A stretch of 64,000 nucleotides of DNA, taken from positions 86,596 through 150,595 of the forward strand of contig NZ_LPXO01000011.1 in NCBI RefSeq assembly GCF_001482405.1, given 5' to 3'. Position 1 is the stretch's first letter; the number at the start of each line of letters is the position of its first letter. A model generated the notes under the pieces. That model worked only from the letters and a program-made list of their open reading frames with translations. It was not told where the DNA came from and ran no database searches. The stretch is from Pseudoponticoccus marisrubri. Lineage in GTDB: Bacteria; Pseudomonadota; Alphaproteobacteria; Rhodobacterales; Rhodobacteraceae. Below are positions 38,874 to 47,232 of this stretch, in pieces. The translations under genes were made by a program, and so were the position numbers.

Positions 38874-40574
38874 ATGTCCTACCGTGCCCCGCTGGACAGC
38901 TATCGGCTGTTGCTGGCCGATGTCGTCGGATATGACCGGGTGGCCGCGACCGACCGCTTCTCCGAAGCTTCGATGGAGACGGTCGAGGCCGTGCTGACCG
39001 AGGCCGGGCGCATGTGCGAGGAGGTGCTGGCGCCGCTGCGCCGGCAGGGTGACCTGGACCCCGCGCGGCTGGAGAACGGCGTGGTGCGCACCTCCAAGGG
39101 CTTTGCCGAGGGCTATGCCGCGATCGCCGAAGGCGGCTGGGTGGCCAGCTCGGCCGATCCGGCGCATGGCGGGATGGGCCTGCCGCTGACCGTGACCACC
39201 TGTGTCAACGACATGATGAGCGCCGCCTGCCTTGCGCTGCAGCTGAGCCCGCTGATGACGCAGGGCCAGATCGAGGCGCTGGAGCACCATGCCAGCGACG
39301 CGATCAAGGCGCTTTACCTGCCCAAGCTGGTGACCGGCGAATGGGCCGGCACGATGAACCTGACCGAGCCGCAGGCCGGCTCGGACGTGGGCGCGCTGAC
39401 CACCCGGGCCGAGCCCAATGGCGATGGCAGCTACGCGATCACCGGGCAGAAGATCTACATCACCTGGGGCGACAACGACTTCACCGGCAATGTCTGCCAC
39501 CTGGTGCTGGCGCGTCTGCCCGGCGCGGTGCCCGGCACCAAGGGGATCAGCCTGTTCCTCGTGCCCAAGTACCTTCCCGACGCCGACGGCAATCCCGGCG
39601 TGGCCAACACGCTGAAGGTCGTCAGCCTCGAGCACAAGCTGGGCCTGCATGGCAGCCCGACCTGCGTGATGGAATATGATGGCGCCACCGGCTGGCTGGT
39701 GGGCGAGGAACATGACGGGATGCGCGCCATGTTCACCATGATGAACAATGCCCGGCTGGGCGTGGGCGTGCAGGGGATCGGCGTGGCCGAGGGCGCCTTC
39801 CAGCACGCGCTGGCCTATGCGCAGGAGCGCAAGCAGGGCCGCAGCCCAGAGGGCACGATCATCGGCCATGCCGATGTGCGCCGGATGCTGGCCACGATGA
39901 AGGCCCAGACCTTTGCCGCCCGCGCGATCGGGCTGGCCACGGCGGTGGCGATCGACATGGCCAATGCCACCGGCGGGGCCGAGTGGACGGCCCGCGCCGC
40001 GCTGCTGACGCCCATCGCCAAGGCCTTCGGCACCGATACCGGGATCGAGGTCGCCTCGACCGGGGTGCAGGTGCATGGCGGCATGGGCTATGTCGAGGAG
40101 ACGGGCGCGGCGCAGTTCATGCGCGACGTGCGGGTCACCGCGATCTACGAGGGCACGAACGGCATCCAGGCGATGGATCTTGTCGGGCGCAAGCTGATGG
40201 ATGGCGGCGAGGCAGCCTATCGCCTGATGGACGAGATCTGCACCACCGCCGAGGACGCCCGGGGCGCCTTCCCCGACCTGGCCGAGGCGCTCTGGCAGGC
40301 CACCGAGGATCTGCGCGAGACAACCGAGGCGCTGGTCGCCATGGAGCCCGCCGCGCGTTTCGCGGGCGCGGTGCCCTTCCTGCGCGGCTTCGCGCTGGTG
40401 CTGGGGGCGGGCTATCACCTGCGCGCTGCCATGGCCCGGCGCGAGGGGGGCGAGGCGCGGCTGGCCCGGTTCTACATCGAACGCATCCTGCCCGAGACCG
40501 CGGGCTGCCTGGCCCATGCGCGCAGCGGGGCCGACAGCCTGATGGCGCTGTCGCCCGAGGATCTCGTGGCATGA
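38874..40574 (+). CDS. Acyl-CoA dehydrogenase, DmdC-like long form
   Basis: 566 residues with the acyl-CoA dehydrogenase fold plus the C-terminal extra domain of the DmdC/FadE5-type group. It has NLTEPQAGSDVGALTTRA (FAD/substrate), IYITWGDND, and the catalytic Glu in IYEGTNGIQAMDLVGRKL. GGAGGAGG lies six bases before the ATG. Long-form enzymes in marine Rhodobacterales include methylmercaptopropionyl-CoA dehydrogenase (DmdC) and several paralogues of unknown acyl range, so the substrate is left open. The next gene, a metallo-hydrolase, overlaps by four bases. Confidence 0.88.
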   Translation: MSYRAPLDSYRLLLADVVGYDRVAATDRFSEASMETVEAVLTEAGRMCEEVLAPLRRQGDLDPARLENGVVRTSKGFAEGYAAIAEGGWVASSADPAHGGMGLPLTVTTCVNDMMSAACLALQLSPLMTQGQIEALEHHASDAIKALYLPKLVTGEWAGTMNLTEPQAGSDVGALTTRAEPNGDGSYAITGQKIYITWGDNDFTGNVCHLVLARLPGAVPGTKGISLFLVPKYLPDADGNPGVANTLKVVSLEHKLGLHGSPTCVMEYDGATGWLVGEEHDGMRAMFTMMNNARLGVGVQGIGVAEGAFQHALAYAQERKQGRSPEGTIIGHADVRRMLATMKAQTFAARAIGLATAVAIDMANATGGAEWTARAALLTPIAKAFGTDTGIEVASTGVQVHGGMGYVEETGAAQFMRDVRVTAIYEGTNGIQAMDLVGRKLMDGGEAAYRLMDEICTTAEDARGAFPDLAEALWQATEDLRETTEALVAMEPAARFAGAVPFLRGFALVLGAGYHLRAAMARREGGEARLARFYIERILPETAGCLAHARSGADSLMALSPEDLVA

Positions 40575-41614
40575 TGGACGGTGCGGGCGAGGCCATCCGC
40601 TACCCGTGGGAAACCCCGCCCGAACCCGGGGCGGCGGTCGAGGTGGCCGAGGGCGTGCTCTGGCTGCGCCAGCCGCTGCCGATGAAGCTGGACCACGTGA
40701 ATGTCTACGCGCTGGACGAGGGCGATGGCTGGACGCTGGTCGATACCGGGTTCGACACGCGCAAGTCGCGCGTGCTCTGGCAGGCGGCGCTGGAGGGCCC
40801 GCTGAAGGGCCGGCCGATCCGGCGCGTCATCGTCACCCATCACCATCCCGACCATGTGGGGCTGGCCGGCTGGTTCCAGCAGGACCACGGTGCCGAGCTG
40901 GTCACGACCCGCACCGCCTGGCTTTTTGCGCGGATGCTGCAGCTGGATGCGCAGGACCGCCCCTCGCCCGAGACGGTGGCCTATTGGCGCGCCTGCGGCA
41001 TGGACCCGGAGATCCTGTCCCAGCGGATGGAGGAGCGCCCCTTCAACTTCGCCGATTGCGTGGCGCCGCTGCCGCTGGGCTTCACCCGGATCCGGCAGGG
41101 CGACGTGATTCGCGCCGGCGGGCGTGACTGGGACGTGCACGTGGGCAACGGCCACGCGCCGGAACACGCGACGCTGTGGTCGCGCGATGACGGGCTGGTA
41201 CTGGCGGGCGACCAGATGCTGCCCTCGATCAGCTCCAATATCGGGGTCTACGCGACCGAGCCCGAGGCCGACCCGGTGGGCGAATGGCTGGAGGCCTGCG
41301 AGCGGCTGGCCACGCTGGCGCGCCCCGACCAACTGGTGCTGGGCGGTCACAAGCTGCCCTTCACCGGGTTGCCGCTGCGCATGGCGCAGCTGATCGACAA
41401 TCATCACGGCGCGCTGGAGCGGCTGCACGCCCATATCGCCACGCCGAAAGCGGCGGGCGAGTGCTTTGCCCCGCTCTTCAAGCGCCGCATCGGGCCGGGC
41501 GAATACGGGCTGGCGCTGGTCGAGGCGATGGCCCATTGCCTGCATCTCTGGCACACGGGCCGCGCGACGCGGCAGCGCCGCGACGACGGCGCCTGGGCCT
41601 GGCAGGCCGCCTGA
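40571..41614 (+). CDS. MBL-fold metallo-hydrolase
   Basis: 347 residues of the metallo-beta-lactamase fold. The metal motif THHHPDHVGLAG begins near residue 89, with further ligands in VGNGHAPEHATLW and LAGDQMLPSISSN, and the last His in LVLGGHKLPF. Starts with ATG overlapping the acyl-CoA dehydrogenase TGA (ATGA), so the two products are translated in a fixed ratio. The C-terminal ~75 residues are helical and resemble the winged-helix region of LACTB2-like proteins. The pairing suggests thioester or acyl hydrolysis in a small catabolic step, as inference. Confidence 0.88.
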   Translation: MMDGAGEAIRYPWETPPEPGAAVEVAEGVLWLRQPLPMKLDHVNVYALDEGDGWTLVDTGFDTRKSRVLWQAALEGPLKGRPIRRVIVTHHHPDHVGLAGWFQQDHGAELVTTRTAWLFARMLQLDAQDRPSPETVAYWRACGMDPEILSQRMEERPFNFADCVAPLPLGFTRIRQGDVIRAGGRDWDVHVGNGHAPEHATLWSRDDGLVLAGDQMLPSISSNIGVYATEPEADPVGEWLEACERLATLARPDQLVLGGHKLPFTGLPLRMAQLIDNHHGALERLHAHIATPKAAGECFAPLFKRRIGPGEYGLALVEAMAHCLHLWHTGRATRQRRDDGAWAWQAA

Positions 41615-41734
41615 CCGGGCAGGCGCGCGCGCCACACTGCGACATATGGGCGACCCGCGCGCGGCTTTGGCATCGTGACAGGCGCGGCGAATTCCGGTAA
41701 TTCCTGTGCCGAACGCAGGAACAGGAGCCGCGAC

Positions 41735-41869
41735 ATGGCAGAGCACAAGCATGGCAGCATGGATGTCACCGAACAAGAGAAGACCTTCGAGGGCTTCATC
41801 ACCTTCACCATCCGCTCGGTGATCGTGATCCTCGCCATCGTGGTCTTCCTCGCCGTGTTCAACACCTGA
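41735..41869 (+). CDS. aa3-type cytochrome c oxidase subunit IV
   Basis: A 44-residue protein: a soluble start MAEHKHGSMDVTEQEKTFEGF, then a single membrane helix (FTIRSVIVILAIVVFLAVFN). This is the small subunit IV of the alphaproteobacterial aa3 oxidase, which lies beside subunits I and III and whose deletion has little effect in Paracoccus, by family knowledge. AACAGGAG lies eight bases before the ATG. The other oxidase subunits are not in the window. Confidence 0.88.
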   Translation: MAEHKHGSMDVTEQEKTFEGFITFTIRSVIVILAIVVFLAVFNT

Positions 41870-41895
41870 TCCGCGCCGCGGACAGGACAGTGACC

Positions 41896-42546
41896 ATGGT
41901 GATGAAACTGCGCTGGCTCATGCTCGCGCTGGTCGCGACCGTCACCCTGAGCGGGTGCGACGCCTCCTTCCGGCCCGATGCCTCGCCCGAAGAGGTGGCC
42001 CGCTTCGCCTACCGGCATGACGGCCCGCCCGAGATCGTGCTCTACACGATGATCAACAACCGCACCGGCAATGGCGCGCATTCCAGCATGCTGATCAATG
42101 CGCCCAGCCAGCGGGTGGTGTTCGACCCGGCCGGCTCGGTGGCGCTGCGCACCGTGCCCGAGGTGGATGACGTGCTCTACGGTGTCACCCCCGAGGTGCG
42201 CCAGTTCTACGAGAGCGCGCATGCCCGCAGCACCTACCACGTGCGCATCCAGAGCGTGCGCGTCGCGCCCGAAGTGGCCGAGATGGCGCTGCGTCTCGCC
42301 GAGGCGAACGGCCCCGCGCCGGCCTCGCAATGCGCGCTGTCGACCTCCGGCGTGATCAGCCGCCTGCCGGGCTTCGAATCGGTCGAGCGGGGCTGGTTCC
42401 CCAACCGCGTGGCCGAGCAGTTCGCCCGCATCCCCGGCGTGACCGAGCGCAAGCTCTACGAGGATGACGACGAGGACAAGGAAAAGGCCGTGGCCGAGTT
42501 CGAGGCGCAGCAATTGGCGCGCCTGCAACGCGCCCAGGCGCAGTAG
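41896..42546 (+). CDS. Predicted lipoprotein, hypothetical
   Basis: 216 residues. A signal peptide with lipobox (MLALVATVTLSGC) predicts a lipid-anchored protein; the residue after the Cys is Asp (CDAS), which in E. coli would favour inner-membrane retention. The middle part, VLYTMINNRTGNGAHSSMLINAPSQRVVFDPAGS (in parts), with its Asn-x-x-Gly-Ala-His-Ser segment, resembles a papain/NlpC-type active-site region, but I cannot assign a family. The acidic, lysine-rich end (YEDDDEDKEKAV) is probably disordered. ATG at 41896; a GTG two codons upstream is also possible. It follows the oxidase subunit by 26 bases. Confidence 0.7.
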   Translation: MVMKLRWLMLALVATVTLSGCDASFRPDASPEEVARFAYRHDGPPEIVLYTMINNRTGNGAHSSMLINAPSQRVVFDPAGSVALRTVPEVDDVLYGVTPEVRQFYESAHARSTYHVRIQSVRVAPEVAEMALRLAEANGPAPASQCALSTSGVISRLPGFESVERGWFPNRVAEQFARIPGVTERKLYEDDDEDKEKAVAEFEAQQLARLQRAQAQ

Positions 42547-42569
42547 ACCCCTTCGCGCCTGCCCGGGGC

Positions 42570-42899
42570 TCAGAGCCCGGGCAGGTAGGCGGCACCCAGC
42601 ATGACCGCGCCGCCGGTGCCCATGGCGGCATAGATGTTCTTCGTCAGGTAGCCCACCGCCAGCGCCAGCAGCGCCGCCGACAGGCGCACCGGGTCGGGCT
42701 GCCCGTCATTGGCGGCAGGCCAGACCACCAAGGGCGCGACCAGCGCCGGCATCACGGCGACGGCCGTGTAGCGCAGGTGGCGCAGCAGCCAGGGCGGCAG
42801 CGCGCGGTCGCCCACGAGGCCCAGGAAGACGAAGCGCAGCCCGAACGAGCCCAGCCCCAGCGCCGCGATGACGATCCAGAGATTGTCCTTGTCGATCAT
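42570..42899 (-). CDS. azlD: AzlD family membrane protein (branched-chain amino acid export, small subunit)
   Basis: 109 residues, about four membrane segments. Starts MIDKDNLWIVIAALGLGSFGLRF and has the AzlD pattern with a Pro-rich TM loop (PPWLLRHLRYTAVAVMPALVAPLVV in parts). It overlaps azlC by four bases. With AzlC it forms an exporter of branched-chain amino acids or similar compounds, by family knowledge. Confidence 0.86.
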   Translation of the reverse strand: MIDKDNLWIVIAALGLGSFGLRFVFLGLVGDRALPPWLLRHLRYTAVAVMPALVAPLVVWPAANDGQPDPVRLSAALLALAVGYLTKNIYAAMGTGGAVMLGAAYLPGL

Positions 42900-43600
42900 G
42901 TCGCCTCGCGCCGCCGTTCGATCTCGGCCCCCACGACCATCCCGCCCATCGCCGCGACCAGCAGGCCCAGGTTGTAGGGCAGCCAGGCCATCAGCAGCGC
43001 AAGCCCCGTGGCGCTCAACGCCGCGCCCACATGGGCGCGGGTGCGCAGCGCCGGGCCGATCATGGCGATGAAGGCCAGTGGCAGAACCATGTCCAGCCCG
43101 GTCCCCGGCGGAATCGCCTCGCCCACCCAGGCGCCCACCAGCGTGAACAGATACCAGTTAGGACAGATCGGCGTCGCCACACCCAGGAAGAAGGCGAATT
43201 TCTCCGACAGGCTCTGCCGCGGGCGCGCCTCGTAATCGAGGATCGAGGCGGCATAGACCTGGTCGACCAGCAGGTAGGCGGCCAGCGCCCGCTTGTGTAG
43301 CGGCAGCGGGCCCAGATGCGGCGTGATCGAGGCCGAGTACATGGCCATGCGCAGGTTGACCGCCAGCGCCGAGGCGATGACCACCAGCGTCGGCGCGTCC
43401 TCTCCCATCAGCTGCAGCGCGGTGAACTGCGAGGCGCCGGCAATCACCACCACCGAGAAGCTCAGCGTCTCGAAGAGGCTCAGCCCGGCCTTGGTTGCCA
43501 CCACGCCGAACATCATGGCGAAGGGCACCACGACAAGGATGAAGGGGCCGCCCCCGCGCATCCCGCGCAGATAGGCGGATCGGATCGTGTCTCTGGACAT
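42896..43600 (-). CDS. azlC: AzlC family branched-chain amino acid exporter, large subunit
   Basis: 234 residues with about five to six membrane segments. Family marks are GGPFILVVVPFAMMFGVVATKAGLS, VVIAGASQFTALQLM and a central NLRMAMYSASITPHLGPLP (given in parts). AzlC and AzlD work as a two-component exporter (BrnF/BrnE in Corynebacterium). The two genes overlap as ATGA. The promoter is not evident; a repeat-like hairpin element lies 100 bases upstream. Confidence 0.9.
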   Translation of the reverse strand: MSRDTIRSAYLRGMRGGGPFILVVVPFAMMFGVVATKAGLSLFETLSFSVVVIAGASQFTALQLMGEDAPTLVVIASALAVNLRMAMYSASITPHLGPLPLHKRALAAYLLVDQVYAASILDYEARPRQSLSEKFAFFLGVATPICPNWYLFTLVGAWVGEAIPPGTGLDMVLPLAFIAMIGPALRTRAHVGAALSATGLALLMAWLPYNLGLLVAAMGGMVVGAEIERRREAT

Positions 43601-43698
43601 GTGGACCGTCTGGTTCGCTTTCCGCCGGGCTTACCCCAGCCCGCATCCGGCGGCAATGCGCCGGGCCCGGCGGTGCGCTTGGTGGCGGGCGCCGAAAT

Positions 43699-43760
43699 GA
43701 GTATTTCTGGAAAGATGAAAGACGGGGTGCGACCTGCCTTTCATCTTTCTCCAAATACTC
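43699..43760. repeat. Intergenic inverted repeat (GAGTATTT...AAATACTC)
   Basis: Two 23-base arms, 43699-43721 and 43738-43760, are reverse complements except for three central bases, around a 16-base GC-rich loop. Arm ends are GAGTATTT and AAATACTC and the inner parts AAAGATGAAAG and CTTTCATCTTT. Lies between azlC and the gene at 43797. The form, a GC hairpin followed by CTCCCGGGAGTATTT-like sequence, resembles a dispersed repeat. Confidence 0.75.
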
Positions 43761-43781
43761 CCGGGGGAGGCGCGCAGCGCC

Positions 43782-43796
43782 GGGGGCGGAGCCCCC
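43782..43796 (-). terminator. GC hairpin directly after the stop of the gene at 43797
   Basis: GGGGGC-GGA-GCCCCC abuts the stop codon of the minus-strand gene. No T-tract follows, but the whole unit with the neighbouring repeat at 43699-43760 may act as a terminator for both flanking transcripts. Confidence 0.45.
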
Positions 43797-44801
43797 TCAG
43801 TCGAACGTGCCCGCCACGCGGCCCAGCAGCATGAAGGCGCGCGAGGTGCGGGTCGCGGCAAAGGCCGAGATCTCCTCGTCGCTGGCCTCGGGCTCGAAGG
43901 CGGCGAGGCTCTGGTCGTAGCGGCGCAGGAAGTGATGCGCCGCGTCGCGGAAGATCGGGTCCTGTTTCATGCGCCCGGCGGCCAGCGCCAGCGAGGAGCG
44001 GTCGCGCACACCGCCCAGCCCGGCGATGGCGCGGCCGCGCGCGCCCTGGGCGAAGGCGCGCCAGACCTCGGGGCGGGCCATGTCGGGGCGCAGGTCGTCC
44101 ATGTAGATGCCATCCTGGCTGAGCAGGGTGAGCACGTCCTGCGCGGCCTGAATCAGCCTTGCGGCGTTGCGGTCCTTAAGCGCGCGGCGCAGCGCGGCAA
44201 AGCCGTCCTCGTCCTCGGCGGTTTCGGGAAAATGCAGCGCGCGGATGAAATCGGCATTGGCCAGCGGCGGCTGCAGCGCCTCGGCGGGCGTGCCGAGCGA
44301 CAGGCTGGGCTGGTCCTCGCCGCTGCCCTGTGGGGGGGCGCCGGCGGGGCGGGTGCCGCCCTCGGCCTGGCGGATGCCGCCCAGCATGGCCAGCGTGGCC
44401 TCGACATTGCGCTGCGCGCCCGAGATCTCGTCCAGCCGCTTGAGGATGCCGGGATGCGGCTGGTCCTGCCGCCCGGTCTGGGCCTGGCTGACATAGGCCT
44501 GGCGCAGCGCGTCCACCGCGGCCTGCAGCCGGGCGCTTTCGTCGCGCAGCACGCGCGAGGTGCGGATGGTGATTGCCGCCACCCAGATCAGCGCGATGGG
44601 CAGCAGGATCACCATGAGCACCAGCAGGAAGCGCAGGCTGCTGTCGGTGCCGCCATCGGAAGCGGCGAAATACCAGCCCGACAGGCCGAGCCAGAACACG
44701 GTCAGCGCCACGGCGACCATCTCGACCCCGGTCACGCCGGCCTCGACGCCGCGGTCATAGAGCCCGGGAAGCGTGGGACGGGCCTGGTTCTGATCGGCCA
44801 T
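43797..44801 (-). CDS. Hypothetical protein with two N-terminal membrane segments
   Basis: Not assigned to a named family. 334 residues: membrane segments at about residues 27-49 (VEMVAVALTVFWLGLSGWYF) and 58-80 (LRFLLVLMVILLPIALIWVAA), a coiled-coil-like helix (about 84-110), a Pro/Gly/Ser linker, then a helical cytoplasmic domain rich in Arg and Asp (LKDRNAARLIQAAQDVLTLL; DQSLAAFEPEASDEEISAF). It follows greA by 12 bases, with a TAAGG-like site inside the greA end, so the two probably share a transcript. A greA neighbour of this kind is common in Rhodobacterales, as far as I can tell; no function is known. Confidence 0.7.
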   Translation of the reverse strand: MADQNQARPTLPGLYDRGVEAGVTGVEMVAVALTVFWLGLSGWYFAASDGGTDSSLRFLLVLMVILLPIALIWVAAITIRTSRVLRDESARLQAAVDALRQAYVSQAQTGRQDQPHPGILKRLDEISGAQRNVEATLAMLGGIRQAEGGTRPAGAPPQGSGEDQPSLSLGTPAEALQPPLANADFIRALHFPETAEDEDGFAALRRALKDRNAARLIQAAQDVLTLLSQDGIYMDDLRPDMARPEVWRAFAQGARGRAIAGLGGVRDRSSLALAAGRMKQDPIFRDAAHHFLRRYDQSLAAFEPEASDEEISAFAATRTSRAFMLLGRVAGTFD

Positions 44802-44813
44802 GCGCGGTCTGCC

Positions 44814-45284
44814 TTACTGGTAGGTGATCGACAGGATCTCGTAGGACTTCTCGCCGCCGGGGGTGCGGACCTCGACGCTGTCGCCTTCTTCCTTGCCGAT
44901 CAGCGCCCGCGCAATGGGGGATTTGACGTTGAGCAGACCTTTTTCGATGTTCGCTTCGTGTTCGCCCACGATCTGCCAGGTCTTCTCTTCGTCCGTGTCC
45001 TCGTCGACCACGGTGACGGTGGCGCCGAACTTGACGGCGCCGGACAGCGTCTTGGGGTCGATGACCTCGGCCAGGCCGATCACGCCTTCGAGTTCCTTGA
45101 TGCGGCCCTCGATGAAGCCCTGCTTCTCGCGGGCCGAATGGTACTCGGCGTTTTCCTTCAGGTCGCCCAGCTCGCGCGCCTCGGCGATGGCCTGGATGAT
45201 GGCCGGGCGTTCGACGCTTTTCAGCTGTTTCAGTTCGGTCTCGAGCGCGGTGAAGCCCGCGCGGGTGATCAGGATCTTTTCCAT
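44814..45284 (-). CDS. greA: Transcription elongation factor GreA
   Basis: Rescues backtracked RNA polymerase by stimulating transcript cleavage. 156 residues. N-terminal coiled coil starts [22 protein letters not shown] (in parts) and carries the acidic tip ([22 protein letters not shown] in parts), and the C-terminal FKBP-like domain has [28 protein letters not shown] lies about ten bases before the ATG; the frame extends upstream but without family sequence. Faces away from the RTX gene; a 29-31 bp palindrome lies in the shared gap. Confidence 0.96.
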   Translation of the reverse strand: MEKILITRAGFTALETELKQLKSVERPAIIQAIAEARELGDLKENAEYHSAREKQGFIEGRIKELEGVIGLAEVIDPKTLSGAVKFGATVTVVDEDTDEEKTWQIVGEHEANIEKGLLNVKSPIARALIGKEEGDSVEVRTPGGEKSYEILSITYQ

Positions 45285-45656
45285 GTCGGGTCGGTCTTCC
45301 CTGGGGAACTCGCGTGTCGTCTGATGGTCGTGCGGTGAGCGCGGGATGTAAAGCCAAGCGGGGCGCGCTGCCAGCAGGTTTTCGCGTGCAGCCCCGGTTG
45401 CGGGCGCGAAAGACGCGGCGACGAGGCGTGTGGGGCCGGTCTCGAATCGGGCGATTCGCCGGAATCGCGGCATGCGGGGCTGTGAGTGCGGGGAATTTGT
45501 TTACGTTTGGTAAGCAAATTCCGTGGATTGCGTCGAATGCCCTGCATCCCGGGGGGAATTGCAAGAAGTTCGCCATGATTTCGCCAAGCCGGGTATGCTG
45601 ATGACGGCGATGGGCGAGTGGTGCGCCGGCCGGGGATATTTTCAGGGGACAGAATT
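45285..45656. other. 372-base divergent gap between greA and the RTX gene
   Basis: No gene supported. It holds the palindrome at 45492-45522 and a C/G-run (CCCGGGGGG) at about 45549. The AGGGGA site before the RTX ATG ends it. Confidence 0.55.
45492..45522. promoter_or_regulatory. 31-bp palindrome in the greA/RTX gap
   Basis: GGAATTTGTTTAC-GTTTG-GTAAGCAAATTCC (31 bases in total, in parts) has 13-base arms with one mismatch. It lies about 135 bases upstream of the RTX ATG and 208 upstream of greA. It fits an operator for the secreted-protein gene. Confidence 0.45.
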
Positions 45657-47120
45657 ATGCCGACAAGTGGAAATGACAGTCTGACGGGGTCGTTTCTGGG
45701 CGACCTGATCGCGCTTCTCGAGGGCGACGACACCTATCACGGTCTTGCCGGCAATGACACGATCGACGGCGAGGCGGGCGATGACGTGCTGTCCGGCGAT
45801 CTCGACGATGACTCGATCAAGGGCGGGCTGGGCTTCGACCTGCTGCTGGGCGGAGAGGGCAATGACACGCTGGAAGGCGGGCTCGACAATGACACGATGG
45901 ACGGCGAATCCGGCAATGACCTGATGCTTGGCGGCGAGGGCAATGACTGGATGAAAGGCGAGCAGGGCCGCGACACGATGGATGGCGAGGCCGGTGATGA
46001 CACGCTGGAAGGCGGGCTCGACGACGACTGGATGAAGGGCGAGCAGGGCCGCGACCTGCTGCTGGGCGGCGAGGGCAATGACACGCTGGAAGGTGGGCTC
46101 GACAACGACACGATGGACGGCGAATCCGGCAATGACCTGATGCTTGGCGGCGAGGGTGATGACTGGATGAAAGGCGAGCAGGGCCGCGACACGATGGACG
46201 GCGAGTCGGGCAATGACACGATGGAAGGCGGCTCCGGCACGGACTGGATGAAGGGCGAGCAGGGCGATGACGTCATGTATGCCGCCTCGGAAGATGGTAA
46301 CTCGTTCGGCCGGGATACCCTGGATGGCGGGATCGGCGATGACAGCTTGATCGGTGGCAACGGGGCGCAACTGCTGATCGGTGGTTGGGGCAATGACACG
46401 ATCACTGGCGGGGATGACTGGTTCACCGCCGATACCGACACGATCGAGGGTGGCGGCGGCAACGACCTGCTGATCTCGGGGCAGGTATTGACGCCAATGA
46501 CTGCGTTTCAGGCGCGCGGCGACATCATGTCGGGTGGGTCCGGGACCGACAGCATCGTCGGCGGTGCTGCGGATGACGTGCTTTATGCTGACGCGGTCAG
46601 TGGCAATGCCTACGGACGGGACACGCTGGATGGCGGTGCCGGAGACGACGAACTCTTTGGCGCGAACGGGGCGCAGCTTCTGCAGGGCGGGTCGGGGAAC
46701 GACACGATCACCGGCGGGGATGACTGGTTCACCGCCGATACCGACACGATCGAGGGCGGGTCGGGCGATGATCTGCTGATCTCGGGACAGACGCTGACGC
46801 CGACGGCCGCGACGCAAGGCAACGGCGATATCATGTCGGGTGGCGATGGCATGGACACGCTGGAAGGCGGCGCGGCGGATGACCTGATGTCTGGCGGTGC
46901 CGATGCGGATGTCTTCGTCTTTGCGGCTGGCGGGGGCGTGGATACGATCACCGATTTCGAGGACGATATCGACACGCTCGACTTCTCTGCGATCGGGGCA
47001 CTCTCCTACTCGCTGAGCCCGGACGGCTCCGGGAATACCGAGGTCCTGGCGGACGGCACGTTGTTCCTGATCGTCGAGGGGATCGATCCGTTCCCGCTGA
47101 GCGATGACGTGATCCTCTGA
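45657..47120 (+). CDS. RTX calcium-binding protein, type I-secreted
   Basis: 487 residues, almost all nonapeptide repeats of the GGxGxDxUx type that form a calcium-bound beta roll after export. There is no N-terminal signal peptide and no enzyme domain. The C-terminal ~70 residues (DVFVFAAGGGVDTITDFEDDIDTLDF in parts, ending SDDVIL) match the serralysin-type M10 secretion region. Repeats divide into two modules: a nonapeptide block with a 72-codon duplication, and two tandem ~102-residue units with the WFTADTDTIEGG signature. ATG at 45657 with AGGGGA upstream. No type I ABC exporter or adaptor is nearby. It may coat or bind the cell surface; the role is unknown. Confidence 0.88.
   Translation: MPTSGNDSLTGSFLGDLIALLEGDDTYHGLAGNDTIDGEAGDDVLSGDLDDDSIKGGLGFDLLLGGEGNDTLEGGLDNDTMDGESGNDLMLGGEGNDWMKGEQGRDTMDGEAGDDTLEGGLDDDWMKGEQGRDLLLGGEGNDTLEGGLDNDTMDGESGNDLMLGGEGDDWMKGEQGRDTMDGESGNDTMEGGSGTDWMKGEQGDDVMYAASEDGNSFGRDTLDGGIGDDSLIGGNGAQLLIGGWGNDTITGGDDWFTADTDTIEGGGGNDLLISGQVLTPMTAFQARGDIMSGGSGTDSIVGGAADDVLYADAVSGNAYGRDTLDGGAGDDELFGANGAQLLQGGSGNDTITGGDDWFTADTDTIEGGSGDDLLISGQTLTPTAATQGNGDIMSGGDGMDTLEGGAADDLMSGGADADVFVFAAGGGVDTITDFEDDIDTLDFSAIGALSYSLSPDGSGNTEVLADGTLFLIVEGIDPFPLSDDVIL
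45840..46205 (+). repeat. Duplicated 150-base block in the RTX repeat region
   Basis: 45840-45989 and 46056-46205 are nearly identical copies, offset by 216 bases (eight nonapeptides). The encoded units both begin LLLGGEGNDTLEGGLDNDTM and differ in protein at one position (GND to GDD). They mark recent in-frame duplication. Confidence 0.85.
46278..46889 (+). repeat. Tandem ~306-base (102-codon) repeat in the RTX gene
   Basis: The unit starting near 46278 (YAAS...GRDTLDGG) recurs near 46584 (YADAV...GRDTLDGG) with a 306-base period. Both carry GNDTITGGDDWFTADTDTIE and LLISGQ.LTP. The copies diverge more than the 150-base block. Confidence 0.8.
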
Positions 47121-47148
47121 GACCTGCGCCATATCAGGCATGAGACAT

Positions 47149-47178
47149 GGCCCGCGCCGATCATGCGCGGGCCTTTTT
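47149..47178 (+). terminator. Rho-independent terminator after the RTX gene
   Basis: GGCCCGCGC-CGATCAT-GCGCGGGCC followed by TTTTT, 28 bases after the RTX stop. A nine-pair stem with clear U-tract. Confidence 0.9.
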
Positions 47179-47232
47179 CATGGCTGCGACGCTGCGTCAG
47201 CGGGGCCGCGCGCTTATGACGCTGCGGGCGCA

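Noticed and set aside
45840..46889. Repeats considered as a CRISPR array
   Set aside because: They are in-frame, protein-coding nonapeptide repeats with no unique spacers of constant length.
45642..47141. Minus-strand frame of 499 codons opposite the RTX gene
   Set aside because: Mirrors the repeated nonapeptide codons; the repetitive protein has no meaning as a separate gene.
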